From NCBI GenBank assembly GCA_027924585.1, contig BSBM01000486.1, positions 49,182,001-49,246,000 of the forward strand: 64,000 bases of DNA. The letters run 5' to 3'. The DNA comes from Larix kaempferi (lineage: Eukaryota; Streptophyta; Pinopsida; Pinales; Pinaceae). This document shows, in pieces, positions 34,246 to 46,400 of the stretch (position 1 is its first letter; every line of letters starts with the position of its first letter). The translations under genes were made by a program, and so were the position numbers. The notes under the pieces were generated by a model. It was not told the DNA's origin, ran no database searches, and saw only the letters and a list, made by a program, of their open reading frames with translations.

Positions 34246-34953
34246 GATGCATAGGGAATAGTGTTCAAGGACTTTTTGCAGGGAAAGGAATTTTCTAAAG
34301 CTTGTACGAACTGTTTTGCACTTGCTCCAAGAAAGTGAATTTGCCTAATAAGAGCCTGGAGAGGACGCATTTTGCCTGGGAATATGTGTATGATGTCTGT
34401 CAGATTCTTCTTGTGACATTTACATGTATTACAGTGAAATCTTTATCTGTTGTTCGAATTATTTCTGTGCTATGGATGGTTTTACTTTTCTCTGTGCAAT
34501 GATGCTTCTCTTAAATGAGTAATAGAATGTTTTTTTTACATGAATTAAAAGCTATCTTTCATGTCTTTAACCTCCTGCTGTAGATGAATCTTTAAGATTC
34601 AATGGCTACCTTTTGATCTTTATTTGTTCTTTACAGCATATTACTCATATTTACAATTTTCTCCCTGCAGGGATAGATTAGATTTATTTTAGTTTTAGAT
34701 AGGGATTTGTTTCAAGTTCTGCATTTAGATTAAATTAGCTTAGGCACTTGCATATCATCTTAAACATTAAAATAAAAAAAGAACGGTGGATCGGGCCATA
34801 ACCGGTGTAAAGGAAGCAAATCTCCAAATCTAACGGTAGCCAGAACCGCTAACCGGATGGATTCCCCATACCAAACGATGGACAATCTAATTGGGATAGT
34901 TTACCGGGGAGAATCCCTTTCTGCTTGATGCTGTGATCTTCGGGGCATCAACA

Positions 34954-36633
34954 ACTCTTTCTGCCTTAGGTTATGGAGTGCGGTTTGGGGACCCACCTCT
35001 TACTGGTTCCTGCTCTTGTTATCCTTGCTGCTCAGGATGCTCTTGTTATTCCTTCTCATTGGTCTAGGTTTTGCGATTTATGATGTGCTTCTTCTTTTCT
35101 AGGAGTCCGGACATTCCTATGGAGCCCTCTTGTTCTTTATTTTTCATATTTTCACTTAATTGAGGTGAGTCATGCATTGTAGTGCCTTTCAGGTTAGTTT
35201 TCTTCTTCTTTTTCTCACCCTTGAGGGTGTCCAACATTTCAACATCAGAGTTCGATAGAAGCTAGAATTATGGTATCCAACCCTCCATCTGGTCTTTGAT
35301 ATCTTCTTCGTTAATACAAAAGGACATAACTTTCATTAGGTTGTTCGGTTTCCTACGCAAAGATATGTATACGTTATGCGCATCCACGACAAAGCACACC
35401 ACGAATTCATTCTTGCTATCAAATATGGGGGAATTTGGTATGATTCAACTGTAAGTTGAATCATCTCTATGTGCCATCCTTGGAAGGCTATTCCTATTTC
35501 TTTTTTTGCTTCTCTGTCGTTGTTGGATTTCTAGATGCTGAACTTTGGCATTGAGAATTCATCAGTCACCTCTGGTTTCGAACTGCATCCACTCGGTTGG
35601 CTTCTATGCCATCATTGCACTAAGCATCATTACCCAACTAAAGTGAAATTTTTTGTTGAGGTTTTGTGCCTTTATGTAGTCTTCGATGAATTCCTTCAAT
35701 AGGTACTTCATCTAGTTCATTCTTATGCCTTCTGTGTAGCGATCGACAATGAACAACATCCCTCCCCGAACATTCATCTTTACAACACTTGTGCACCACT
35801 TTGCATGCTAGCACTTCTGTTGTGAATTGCACCTCATGATCGTTGATGGTTGAGATGACCATGCCTTTGGTACCCTTGTGTGTACCATATTTCTAGTAGG
35901 CCTCTATTGCCTAGATTTCATGCGCTCTAATCACTTCCTTGAGATATTTTCCTTCATTTGGTAGGCCACTTACTTTCTAGATTAGAGCTTCATCGATGGC
36001 GTTGGGCTGGTCCAACCATAAGTAACCTCCATGTAGCCTGCTTAACAAAAACCTTATGCACCATGTGATGCTCGTCCCGTGCCCAAAGTGGGGCACCTCT
36101 AACAATGCCATGATGTTGGATCTAAAGAGTTTCTTCATCCATTTCATGGTGATGAATGACTCTATACCATTGGTTTCTTGTTGAAACACCCCATACTTAG
36201 ATATCCAGAGGTTACGAAAACCTGTTTTATCCTGCAAATTAAAATCCATGAATGTCATGGTTGGCACTTTTCCCAGTAATGGCCCTCATATATCCATTAT
36301 GTTGTCGACTTCCACGATTGCCATCTTTGTTTCCCTTATTTCCTTGGCCTTGTTTCCTGCTTTGGGTGCGGTGCAGGTCAATATGGTGTGTCCTAGGTCT
36401 GTAAATTCTTGACGCTCGAATTTGATCTCTTTACTCACTAGGATTCTCATAGTGACTCTCTCACAACAATTCTTACAACAACTCTTACAACAACTCTTAC
36501 TCTTGGGTCGAAATAACACTTCTTGTGCTAGTGCTATTGAATTTAACCCCAACGTGGCCCATAGATGGCATCTTTGATCATAATTTTTGATGTGTACCCT
36601 GCGACCTAGGGGATCTACCTTTTTGGAACGCAA
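34954..36633 (-). pseudogene. N-terminal half of the interrupted minus-strand ORF
   Basis: Three long frames follow each other on the minus strand: 36633-36286 (115 codons, Cys-rich CCKSCCKNCC segment), 36267-35977 (96 codons) and 35862-35638 (74 codons), with broken sequence down to the LTR border. The middle frame has GFRNLWISKYG, EVPHFGHGTSITWC and GGYLWLDQP, a globular, Trp/Gly-rich region unlike random sequence. Continued at 17757-16491, the whole would be near 980 codons: a globular front and a coiled-coil back, the same plan as the LTR-internal ORF. The family is not recognised; I see no sequence identity between the two ORFs by eye. Confidence 0.55.
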
Positions 36634-37399
36634 TCCATTCTTTGCAATGATTTTTGATTACTTCATGAATGTAGTGAGCCACTTACATTTATTGTTTTGC
36701 TTTTTTTCAAATTTTCAAATTCACCTACCCACCCGACTCATGAAATCGACAAAAAATTGAAATAAATTACTCTTTGTACTATCAAATCAAACAAATATCA
36801 AGTAACTGCCTAATATGACTGATGTGCTTTTGTAATAACTACAACAATCTCTCCCCTTAATTTGGCAGTGATGTTAATCCCTATCAATTGTACCTTTATT
36901 TGAGAAACCTAAAAAGACACTTCCTAACTTTATCTGCCAAATTTACTTAGATAGAATGATTTGCGACTCAACTGTTACAACTATGCAACTTTACTTCCTT
37001 CATGATTTACATTGACTCCTAGAATCTAACCTACCTTAACATCTTTTATGAATGACACAAACTTATGAAACTGGCTTCCTATGTGGGCCATGGTATGGCT
37101 TAAGGAGGATTCCACTGATAATCCCCTTCTTACTTGTAGCCATAAAGTTTCCAGACTTGTGGATCAGCTGGAAGGTAAAGAAAAGGAAGGGTTTGTTGTG
37201 CAAAAATTCCCACATGTGGAGCTGGAAGGTCAAAGCCATTAGGACCATCCTATAGAAGCCAAAGGACTTGGTATTGAAAACCCAAAGTAAAAGATGAAAG
37301 GCAGGACAAACCTACCACATTTTTGTGAATTTTGAACATTTGTAAGTATTCCTAAGTATTGGAACACTGAGGACAGTGTTATTCTAAGGGGAAGGGGAT
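36634..37399 (+). other. 3' internal end of another gypsy family, with polypurine tract
   Basis: 37050-37399 matches, inverted, 49985-50340 (shared GATCAGCTGGAAGGTAAA, GAAGCCAAAGGACTTG, CCTAAGTATTGGAACAC). A purine tract AAGGGGAAGGGGA (37386-37398) precedes a probable LTR start. The 67-codon frame at 37052 may be the worn end of pol, but has no diagnostic motif. 36634-37049 shows nothing clear. Confidence 0.55.
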
Positions 37400-39600
37400 T
37401 ATAATACCCCCATTTTGACTCTTAGGATATTTTGGATTTTAATATAAATAATGTATACATGTGATGTATGTTTTCATAGCGTGGAGCTCAAGGCCAAGGC
37501 CCCGCTAGTGGATGCTCAGATTTTATTTAAAAGGCAAGTATTTGATATTATGTTAGACATGTGCTATTAAGCCATGGAAATTGTAAAAGCATATAAATAA
37601 TTATATTGCAATAAAATAGCAAAAAAAACTGGCTATGGAAGCAACCAATAAGAGGGGGCCATGTGTATCCACTAGGGAGAGGTGAGGGGGTTGTGGGATC
37701 GTGGAACAACAAGGATCGATTTCCATGCGTTACACAACCCAACAGTGAAAGAAGAGGAAAGGTCATGATTTTGAAAAAGAAGCCACGTTGGGGAATGTGA
37801 GGGGGTGCAGGAACTTGGGGTGGAAAAAAAGGAAATCCAACGAGGGGGATCCCTCAACCAAAAAAAAAAACGCTGGAATGTTGGAACACTAAAGGCTGGA
37901 GCAAATTTGCGAGTGAGAGATGCCTAGAATTTCATGAGAAAAACCCAGATGTAATAGTCGATAATCCGGTGGCGGGACATAGTGGTTTTGGAAATAGAAG
38001 CTGAGAAAATACAAGCGTGGATGATAGAGTGGAAGAAAGAACATCTCCTTTGTCTCTTTGCATGCTTGATAAACCCAACTGTGTGTTGGCTTAGCAGGAC
38101 TGTTGTGTGAAACCATGGATGTGAGTGAGCCTGTTTGGTGCCTCCTTAGTGGATACACAGCCTAGCTTGGGGGTGGTCTCTCAGCTGAAAGAATATAGGC
38201 TGGACAATTACCTATGGTTGGGTGGAATGTTGCTCTCACATAGCCAGTTGTTTGGTGATTTAAATTAAAAGATAAGTCTTTCCTTGCCTCTGATTATGCT
38301 AGTTTTATATTTGAATGATTGTTTGTTTATGACAGAATGCATGATTAAACAGCTGAATAATGGAACTGAATGTATATGCCTTATGTTGTTCTTATGCCTG
38401 TGATGAAATGCTGGTAAAGGCATCATGTGTGTGTGTGTTAATATTGTTTAATTATACTATGTTTATTTGTGTATGCATATGCACACATGTGTATTTATTT
38501 ATATGAATTTGTGCTGTGATGCTTAGGGATAAGTTTGTTGAAAGGCCTAGAATGTTCAGAATGATTCAGTCAGGGCTTTTGGGGAGAAATAGATACCACC
38601 TGGTTTGTTCATAACCCTTCCGTGGGTCTGTAATGATGGGAGGAGACATGGCAGAGTGGATCAGAGCTCCTTACAGAGTGGTAAATAGGCCTTGATGAAT
38701 TTTGGTTGGAATAATGGAAGGATTAGAGTTCTCAAGTGGGGAAGAGGATCATACAATTGCATATTTCTCACTGAGAGATTTCCAATGGTACCGAGTTTTC
38801 CAAAAATGGACTTGGGATGAGAAAGTTATGGGCCTGAGAAGTTGTGTAGTTGGGCTTCCGACTTTCCGAACCCGCATGCAGATTTCGGATTGTGGAAGTC
38901 AGAAGGGTGTTTTCTACGGAGTTGTGTGGTGGTTTCGACTTATGAATCCCACAATGGGAATTGCGAAAGTCGGAAGAGAAAATTTCCAGCAATTGTAACT
39001 CGGGGGTTCCGACTTCCGACTCCTGCAACGCGGATTGCAGATTGCGGAAGTCGGACGAGTAAAATTTCTGGATTGGTGAATTTGGAGTTCCCACTTCCTA
39101 GTTTTGCATCGCTGATTGCAGATTGTGGAAGTCATAGGAGTAATTATTCGAGGTTGAGAAGTTGAGGGTTCCGACTCCCAACTTCTGCATCGCGGATTGC
39201 ATATTGCGGAAGTCGAAGGTGTGATTCGACGAGGTGGAGTATTTGGTCTTCCGACTTCCGAGTTCCGCACTGCATATTGCGGATTGTGGAAGTCGGAGGT
39301 GTGTTTCTTCGGCATTGTGCATTTGGGGATCCCAAATTATGACTCCCACAAGGCGGATTGCGGCTTGTGGAAGCCGGAGAGAAGACTTCTTCGAAGCAGA
39401 GAATTTGGTGTTCCGACTTCCGATTTTCGCACTACGGATTGCGAATTGTGGAATTCGGAAGTGTGATTTTGTTGAAGCTGTGAATTGTGGTTCCGAATTC
39501 TGATTTTCAACTGGTGGCTTGCGGATTGTGGACTGAGGTTATTGCGGATGTGAAGAAGTGCATATAGTTTGAAAAACAAATAGCAGGTGGTTTCAAGGTT
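37400..39600 (+). repeat. LTR (plus orientation) with foldback tandem array
   Basis: Starts TATAATACCCCCATTTTGAC after the purine tract; the first bases are probably a mutated TG. The phrase GTGGAGCTCAAGGCCAAGG (37481 region) also occurs in the minus LTR at 48632-50033, and the GGTTGGGTGGAACGTTG-type motif near 38215 recurs at 48900 and 13880. The right end is unclear: it runs into an 80-bp repeat array and then into a minus-strand RT fragment at 39637. Confidence 0.55.
38856..39545. repeat. Tandem array of about nine 80-bp foldback units
   Basis: Units start near 38856, 38933, 39007, 39087, 39168, 39248, 39330, 39411 and 39490. Each has TTCCGACTTCCGA near its start and GATTGCGGAAGTCGGA further on, which are inverted complements, so each unit can form a hairpin. 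The array is open in several frames on both strands, giving many overlapping ORFs that are products of the repeat, not genes. Confidence 0.8.
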
Positions 39601-39636
39601 GTCTCCCATCGCCTCTAAAGGGTGCCAAGTTGACCG

Positions 39637-40274
39637 TGGACATGACAGTCCATGAATGAGAAGATCTCATTACCCACACACTCATCAATAATCTGATCAA
39701 TGAATGGATTATAATAGTTATCTTTATGATAGGCTAAGTCAAGGCCCTGAAAGTCAATAGAAACATGAATTTTACCTTGTTTCTTATCAATGGTTGCCAG
39801 ATTGGATACCCATTCAATCAAGGGGATATGATAGATGGAATTTGCTTAGAGCAACTTCTCAACTTCTGCTTTGACAACAACATCTTTTCTAGGGTTAACT
39901 GGTCTTAGATTCTATTGAGAAGTTTTGGCATTATGATATGTCTTAATCTCATGTTCAACAACTGATGGTTCAACTCCTAGAATTTCCTCGTAAGACCAGG
40001 CGAAAACATCTCTATATTCTTTAAATAGTGTTGTGTATGTTTCAATTTCATCAAGTGAACAATCAACACCGATAAAGACATTTTCAACAACACCTAGGTT
40101 CTTGGAGATATTGATGGGAATGGTTTTGGAAATATTTTCCATATTCCCCTCAACATAAACTTGTGAAGATGTGAGGGAGATCCCATACCACTCCATAGGA
40201 CCTAGATTAATGGTTCCATCTATGTCAATTATTATGTCACTTTTGGTTGGAAGGAATGATGCACTTTGATGCAT
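39637..40274 (-). pseudogene. RT fragment of a minus-strand gypsy element, truncated
   Basis: Minus-strand frame 40274-39912 has YRDVFAWSYEE and VEHEIKTY, the start of gypsy RT. Frame 39821-39637 has WVSNLATIDKK, DNYYNPFIDQI and EIFSFMD, then ends abruptly at about 39640 where other sequence begins. The catalytic YxDD and everything after it are absent. A stop-rich link joins the two frames. Confidence 0.85.
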
Positions 40275-40642
40275 ATATTTCTAGGGCCTATCCCCTAATT
40301 CCATTGCCTTAAGAATTGCTTTGTCAATTGGAAAAATTGTGTCTAAGGGATCATGACAAGGCGAATAACTGAAAATCCAAACAAGCATATAATATTAGTC
40401 ATTCACTTCCAGAATAGAATTTAGACCAGCATGGTTTGCTTCATTCGAAATAGTGTCTTGATAAGCTACCTCGGCTACAAAAAAATCCTAGTTCTTCTGA
40501 CTACACCTAGCTTCATAGGCTGGCAATTTCCAAGGATTGTTAAAGTAAGAAGTTTTAAGATGAGATACCCTAGATACATAATTAATGGCAACAATAGATA
40601 TCACATGTGTCAAAGGTGCAATTGCATGTAGGTAGAGTGGGG

Positions 40643-41212
40643 TTAGGTTAAATGTTCCATCAATGTAGGATACATCCCCACACCAACGTTCTCACAATAC
40701 TTCACAGAATGGATTACTAAGGGGATGTTGGTACCATTTTGATGGTTGGAGCCATTGTTACAAAACCATACATGATCAATGGTGACAATATTCCCATTAG
40801 GTGGAAATTTAATGATACGAAATATTGACGATAGTACCGCCATCATTGCTTGGGTCCAACTTCTCCCTAATAATATATTGTAATCATGTGGAGTATCTAC
40901 CACCTCCACTTCCATTGCGATTGTTTTTCTCTCCAGTTCTATTAGTAGAGATGATATTATTCCGTGAGGCTTGAACAAATGGCCATAAAAAACCTTCAAC
41001 ATTGTAAAATGAGCAACCACCTTAGGTGACCCTATATCCTTCCAACAAGATAAAGACATCACGTAAGTGGAGTAACCCTCATCAACAACAATATAATATA
41101 TATTAGACTTACCAGATGCCGCTTGAATATGGAAATCCACGCGATGAGGTAGATGAGGCTTCCAATTTTCACAATTGAAATCCATTACATAACTATCTGT
41201 GGGATCAAACAC
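40643..41212 (-). pseudogene. Protease region of minus-strand gypsy element
   Basis: 190 open codons. VVDEGYSTYVMS near 41090 matches the retropepsin active-site neighbourhood, but Gly-Tyr-Ser replaces the usual Gly-Ala-Ser and the first Gly is preceded by Glu. NILLGRSWTQAM near 40860 is the typical second-half motif (LGR-W). It follows gag and precedes RT in the expected order. Confidence 0.8.
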
Positions 41213-43464
41213 TCATAATGATGAGAGCAAGTTCCTTTGTTGGGTTAGAAAAATCTGTAGAACGTCGAGAGTGGACATTACACAAGGAGCTTGTGCTAGG
41301 TCTTCCACTATGCTATAATTTTGGCAAACATGCACATTAGGATTATACATGGCCTTCTTTAGAACCCCTTTCGTTATTATAGGCATATTGTCATTAGCTG
41401 GCTTCTCTATGTGTAATGGGGCAGCTACATTAGCTTCAAAGGTTTCCTTTCCCTTGGATCCATACATAGTTGTATCATAAGATTTACTTCAAGTTTGGAT
41501 CCAGGGTTAGGTTGGGCCATAGAAATCAACTGTTTCCGCGGTTGTGGAAATGGATTAGTCAACACAACAGGTTGGTTAGAGCCTTCCTGTTGCGCTAACA
41601 ATTTCTGGGCCATTTCCATATTAGGGAACTTGTAGGTTAAACGATCGTCCTCACATAATAAGTAGGGAAATTTCATTTTACCCTCCTCTTTTTTGGCTCC
41701 ATCAACATTATTGTTATTGTTATTATTATTATTATTATTATTATTCCATTTTTATTCTCGTTATTCCCAGTTTTCTTGTTCTTATTATTCTTGCCTCCGG
41801 GCTGTTGGTTTCACTTAGAACCGACTGTCGGTACTAATAGAACATCCGCAGGAGGGTTGGGACTTGGGTTTTGTGTGTTATTCGGGGTAGCTATTGGTGA
41901 ATTTTGACCAACAAGGTGCATACCCTGGATAGCTACAATATTGACTATTGAACTAATCACATTATCAGCATGTGGTCTAGGGACTATCTTATTCAAATAA
42001 ACCTCTGATTAAGGAGCATTAAGAAGGATTTCATAAAGCATTTTGGACTGAGACTAAACTAAATCCAGTTGCTGGGCTTTAATGATGGATTGTTCGTCAT
42101 TTTGTACCTCTCAAATAGTTACATCTTTTGCAATACAAGGTTGTAATGACTTGATAAACCAATCGGTTAAACACTCATCATGAATCTGGGCCTTAATCAG
42201 ACTACGTGTCCTTCATCATTCATGAATGTGGTTGGAGATGTGTGTAGACTTACCCTGATGAAATGAAGTCCACAATTCAGTACCAGTCTCCTAGCAAATT
42301 GGAAGTTGAAAGTGATTAAGGAAATTCATTGCAACTGGATTAAACGTTTGGAAAGAAGCACACGATAGGTCAATATACTGTTTTGTTTCCATCCCCATTA
42401 AAGTACACTAGAAAATCTTTAGTCTAATGGAATCATCCATGAGAGAATTAGATGAATACCAAATATGAAAGATCATCACATGGTTCATAGAATATTCCTT
42501 AGGTTTTCACTCAAATTTTTGAATATCCAAAGGTAACTTAGTAGGGAGAAGTGTCCAACTAGTGTCATGTAAGACCAAATCATTGGTTAAATTAGTTAAG
42601 TCAAGCAAATTCAAAGTGGCCAAGAAAGGCAGCTTTGTTTGAGCAATAGAGTTCCAGGATATGGGAACATTAACATCCCATTGATTCATGTTGACATTGG
42701 GTTGTCCTGGAATGTATGAAGTTCCAATATTGGTGAAAAGAATATTATACTATCCAAAGTTATGACCGAATTGATGTTGTAAAAAGGGTTGATTAAATCC
42801 CCCTAATGTGCCCCCCATCTCTTCGATAGGCTAGATACCCAGTAAAGAATTAACTATTGTTGGGTTAACCATATTTGAGCCTCCTACCTTAGAAAAAGGG
42901 ATATTCCCATGTGGATCATTCTTCCCCCAGGGAAATCTGGTACTGGTGCTTCATAGTCCAAATATACCACCATGTTGAATGTTAGATACAAAGGGAGATA
43001 ATACCCATGCTTCTCAATGATTGTAAAGGAAAAATTATTTGAGGTATGTTGGATCCAATAGTATCTCCAGAAATATGGGAATGGTTTGGCATGGAAATTT
43101 GTCCATGAAATGGTGGAAAATTATGGAGAGGTACTGACGGACCACTCCCTGAAGTAGTAGTATAAGTAGGTGTCAGAGTCATTGACTGGAAACCGGGGAA
43201 ATTCATCCCAAAAGAGAAGGGGTTTGTACTTTGAAGACCATATGAAGGTCCTTGAGTTAGAATCATTGGAGATGATGGAATCCATCCAAAACCCACAACA
43301 GATGATGTATTCACACTAACTCCTCCTATATGAGTAGTATTAACCAATGGAATTACCTCCCTAGTACTCGACACTTCCCCAGTGTTTTCCATATTAGCCC
43401 ATAGGGATGATGGATCACTTGGCTCAATTCCTTGGCTAGAAATAGGATTTTGCAGTGGGTTCAA
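41213..43464 (-). pseudogene. gag: gag of minus-strand gypsy element
   Basis: Open pieces: 43464-42982 (160 codons, Ser/Pro/Gly-rich N-terminus), 42689-42507 (LPTKLPLDIQKFE), stop-broken gag core 42500-42000 (HVMIFHIWYSSNSLMDDS, NFLNHFQLPI, HISNHIHE), then 41996-41213 with a poly-Asn tract encoded by the AAT repeat at 41710-41746 and a short zinc-like FPYLLCEDDRL segment. Stops are frequent, so this copy is older than the two complete elements. Confidence 0.8.
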
Positions 43465-46400
43465 AAATCCTGAAGGATCTATAGATTCTCAATGGATGGA
43501 ATATCCAAGTTATCCTCTAGATGAGATGAAACAACTGGGTGAGAGTTATCTAATTGAACCTCATCATCACTATAATTTCCTCCTCCCATTGAGGATTTAT
43601 ATTCAACAGAACTAGAGGTGTTTTCTTTTGTTTCTTATTTGATGTTTTGTTCCTGGTTTTATTCATGTGCCCCCTAAGGGGGTGAATTGCTATAATCCAA
43701 TCTTTTCCTAGGCGTAGGGACTTCCCTCTATTTAGGAGATTTTCCTTGAATTATTCTATACCAATGCAAAGGTTGATCAACCACGATGGATCGCAAAAGA
43801 CTCAAAGGAAGAAATCTACAAAAAACAAAAAATACACACTAGAAAGTTCCTAACATATTTCAACAAGTAGCACTACTCTTTCAATGGTAAGTATCTAGCT
43901 GTTCAAACCTAAACACCACTCAATGAAGAGATGGAAAAATAGGGGCCTTTTGAATATCATCGCGGGATAACTAGGTCCCAAGTCTAACTAGCGAATATTG
44001 AGAGACAATTACCCTACTCCACGAAACCAATAACTAGGGGTGCAAGAACTTGCCTTTGGAAAATACCCTCCTAGGGAGCTAGGCCCGAGAATCTATGTCT
44101 ATCTTTAGTGTTGCAAGATATTCCCCTTGTAGTTACCTATGTGGAACCTATGATACAAAACTATGGATACCACTTCATGCTAGGTAGTCAAGCAGAACAG
44201 TTGCTGGAAAGGGATTTTGTGAATGGGTAGGGAACATAGGACACAAGTCCTAGACCTGAAACTATCAGTGAGCATTGGTGTCACCTTGAGAACTTGCCAT
44301 GCCTAATTATCTCCTAGACATGCATAACCCCATTAAGCTAAGTGACAAGGGACAATATGCACACTTGGAGTAGCTTTACCTGTTGCTTCAATCTGGTTTG
44401 AGTGGCGCTTTCCTGACAAGTACTTTGTGTTACTAATGTATTCTCTCTTTAGTTAATTCCTAGTTTCCAATCTTATGTGATTTTGGAGGAGTTAACTCTC
44501 AACACCTATCTCCAAAATATTAGCCCTAAACTATTAGGTGAGTTTCTACAAATTAAGAAAAAATTCCCTAGTATTTTCATTTAATTGTGCTTGTTAAAAA
44601 AAATGAGAACACTTTCAGATGAAGAAAACTTCTGCAACTAAAGAGATATGCAAACTAATGCACAGTTTACCCTCTTTCAGTAAAAATAAAGTACCCTCAA
44701 CCCCCTAAAATGCACTTTTCACTTTTCAATGTCTTTTGATGTACATGTAAGTTCTAAATGCAAGATATGCTTTCAATTGCAAATACAAGTTTTCAAATGC
44801 ACAATGCAAGTTCAATGTAGATGGGGACCAAATTTTTCAAAGTAAATGCAAGTTCAATCCTAAAATGTAAGTGCAAAAGCTACCTTTTAAAGTGCAAATG
44901 CAACTGCAATTTTGTGAAACAAATACAATTTTAACTTTGAATGCAAATGCAATTATACTGGTTCAAATTCAATCCTAAAATGAAAATGAGGAATCAGTCT
45001 AACATGCACATACTCTACACGAATTAAATGCAAAATATTTTTTAACTTTTCGATGCATAATGCAAATATATACTTTGAATGAAAACTTGATATTCCAACA
45101 AAACACAAATGAAACTTTTTGTTCTTGTTTTCAATGCAAAATGCAAAACTACTTTTTCTAAAGACACTTACAATGCACATCAATCAAACTCAACAAGGAA
45201 AATTTTAGGGAATTTTTGAGGTTTTTTCTAAAAAAATATTTTCCTTTTTCCATTATTTTCCAATTTTATTCTCCCAAATTCCAAAGGACTAAAATTTTTT
45301 ACTCTTAAAATCGCCAAAATCGTCCAAAAAGTATATAAAACCCTTATAAATTTGAATATTTTTTTTAAATATCATCAAACATTTTATGGTTGGAAATTTG
45401 ATAATTAGTAAGATTCACCAAGGTTTTTACACTTCAAAAAAATTATGGATCCTTACAATTTCCCCTAAAACTCATTTTCATGAAATGATCCAACTCTGTT
45501 TTTCTTTTCCAAACAAGAAATAAGAACCTAATATTGAACAAACCACAAAAGACAAGAAATGAAAAAGAACTTATGATATCCTTATGAAACTCAGTTAAAG
45601 CAGCCACAAACACAAGACTGCCCAACCACACACAAGAATGCAAGGTTGAGAGAAAGTATACAAGATCACTCTTAGACTCAAACAATCGAGGTGACTTACT
45701 AGGATACAGGGTTTGGTAAATCCTGGTTTTACACCCAAGTGGTGCAATCAGGGTCATACATAATAGGGATATGCCCTGAGCTTCCACTTCAAATAATTAC
45801 CAAAAGCACCAACTCAAAAGAGCAAAAACAAACCTAAAACAAAATATTGTTTTTTCAAAATTCTTCACTCAAAAGATTCAAAAGGACAAACTTAGAAACA
45901 CCATAGAGTAGACATGCTATTTCTGAGAGGTCACTAAAAGACATAAACAATCTAGCACTTTCAAAGTATGTCAAACAAAATAGTGAAAAAGACTAAAACA
46001 AGTGAACTTTTTCAACAGACCTTTCACAAAAAATATTGAAAAGAACAAGTCAAACTTGATCACAGACAATACTACCTACTTTGAGAGGCCTCTAAGGAAA
46101 CTTAAAGATTCAACCGCTTCCAAAACAACTCAAGTAATCGTATAGGTCCAACAACGTGTGAAAAAATCACTCCCTAGAGGAAAATCACTTATTTATATAC
46201 AACAACAAGCGATTAAATCACATATGTTTATATAATTGAAATCGATTTTATAGGGAAATCGCTTCTCTAAGTATCACAACAAGAATTTTTGTCCTAAGAA
46301 GTTTGAAAATAAAATTTCAAACTAAAGAAAACAAATGTTTTGAGGTATCCACCAAGGTCTGAGACCAATCCAAACTTGCAAAAAGAATTAAAACAACCAA

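Larger units (their letters stand above)
17758..34953 (+). mobile_element. Tat-like Ty3/gypsy retrotransposon with ORF-bearing LTRs (17.2 kb)
   Basis: Two long direct repeats (17758-21138 and 28329-34953) enclose gag, protease, an archaeal-type RNase H, RT, RNase H and integrase. A PBS-like site follows the first repeat. LTR ends are TGTTG...CAACA. The second RNase H places it near the Tat lineage. Without the hAT-like insert the 3' LTR is about 5.7 kb; the 5' LTR has a 2.3-kb internal deletion. The flanking five bases (17753-17757 CCTAT; 34954-34958 ACTCT) match only 3 of 5, and no clean polypurine tract precedes 28329, so the outer borders are slightly less certain than for the first element. 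Every ORF is broken. Confidence 0.88.
28329..34953 (+). repeat. 3' LTR of Tat-like element (6.6 kb with insert)
   Basis: Starts TGTTGCAACACC and ends GGGGCATCAACA. Contents: hAT-like insert 28375-29316, GC-rich repeats 29450-30055, TATA box 30114, the full-length relic ORF 30955-34042, TATA box 34238, and the R-U5 end. The last 198 bp differ from the 5' LTR at 11 positions, all transitions. Confidence 0.88.

Noticed and set aside
38702-39609. Many ORFs on both strands near the 80-bp array
   Set aside because: The inverted symmetry of the repeat keeps all these frames open; no protein motif is present.
45443-45787. 114-codon minus-strand ORF with hydrophobic stretches
   Set aside because: No homology recognised, AT-rich non-coding surroundings and no supporting signals.
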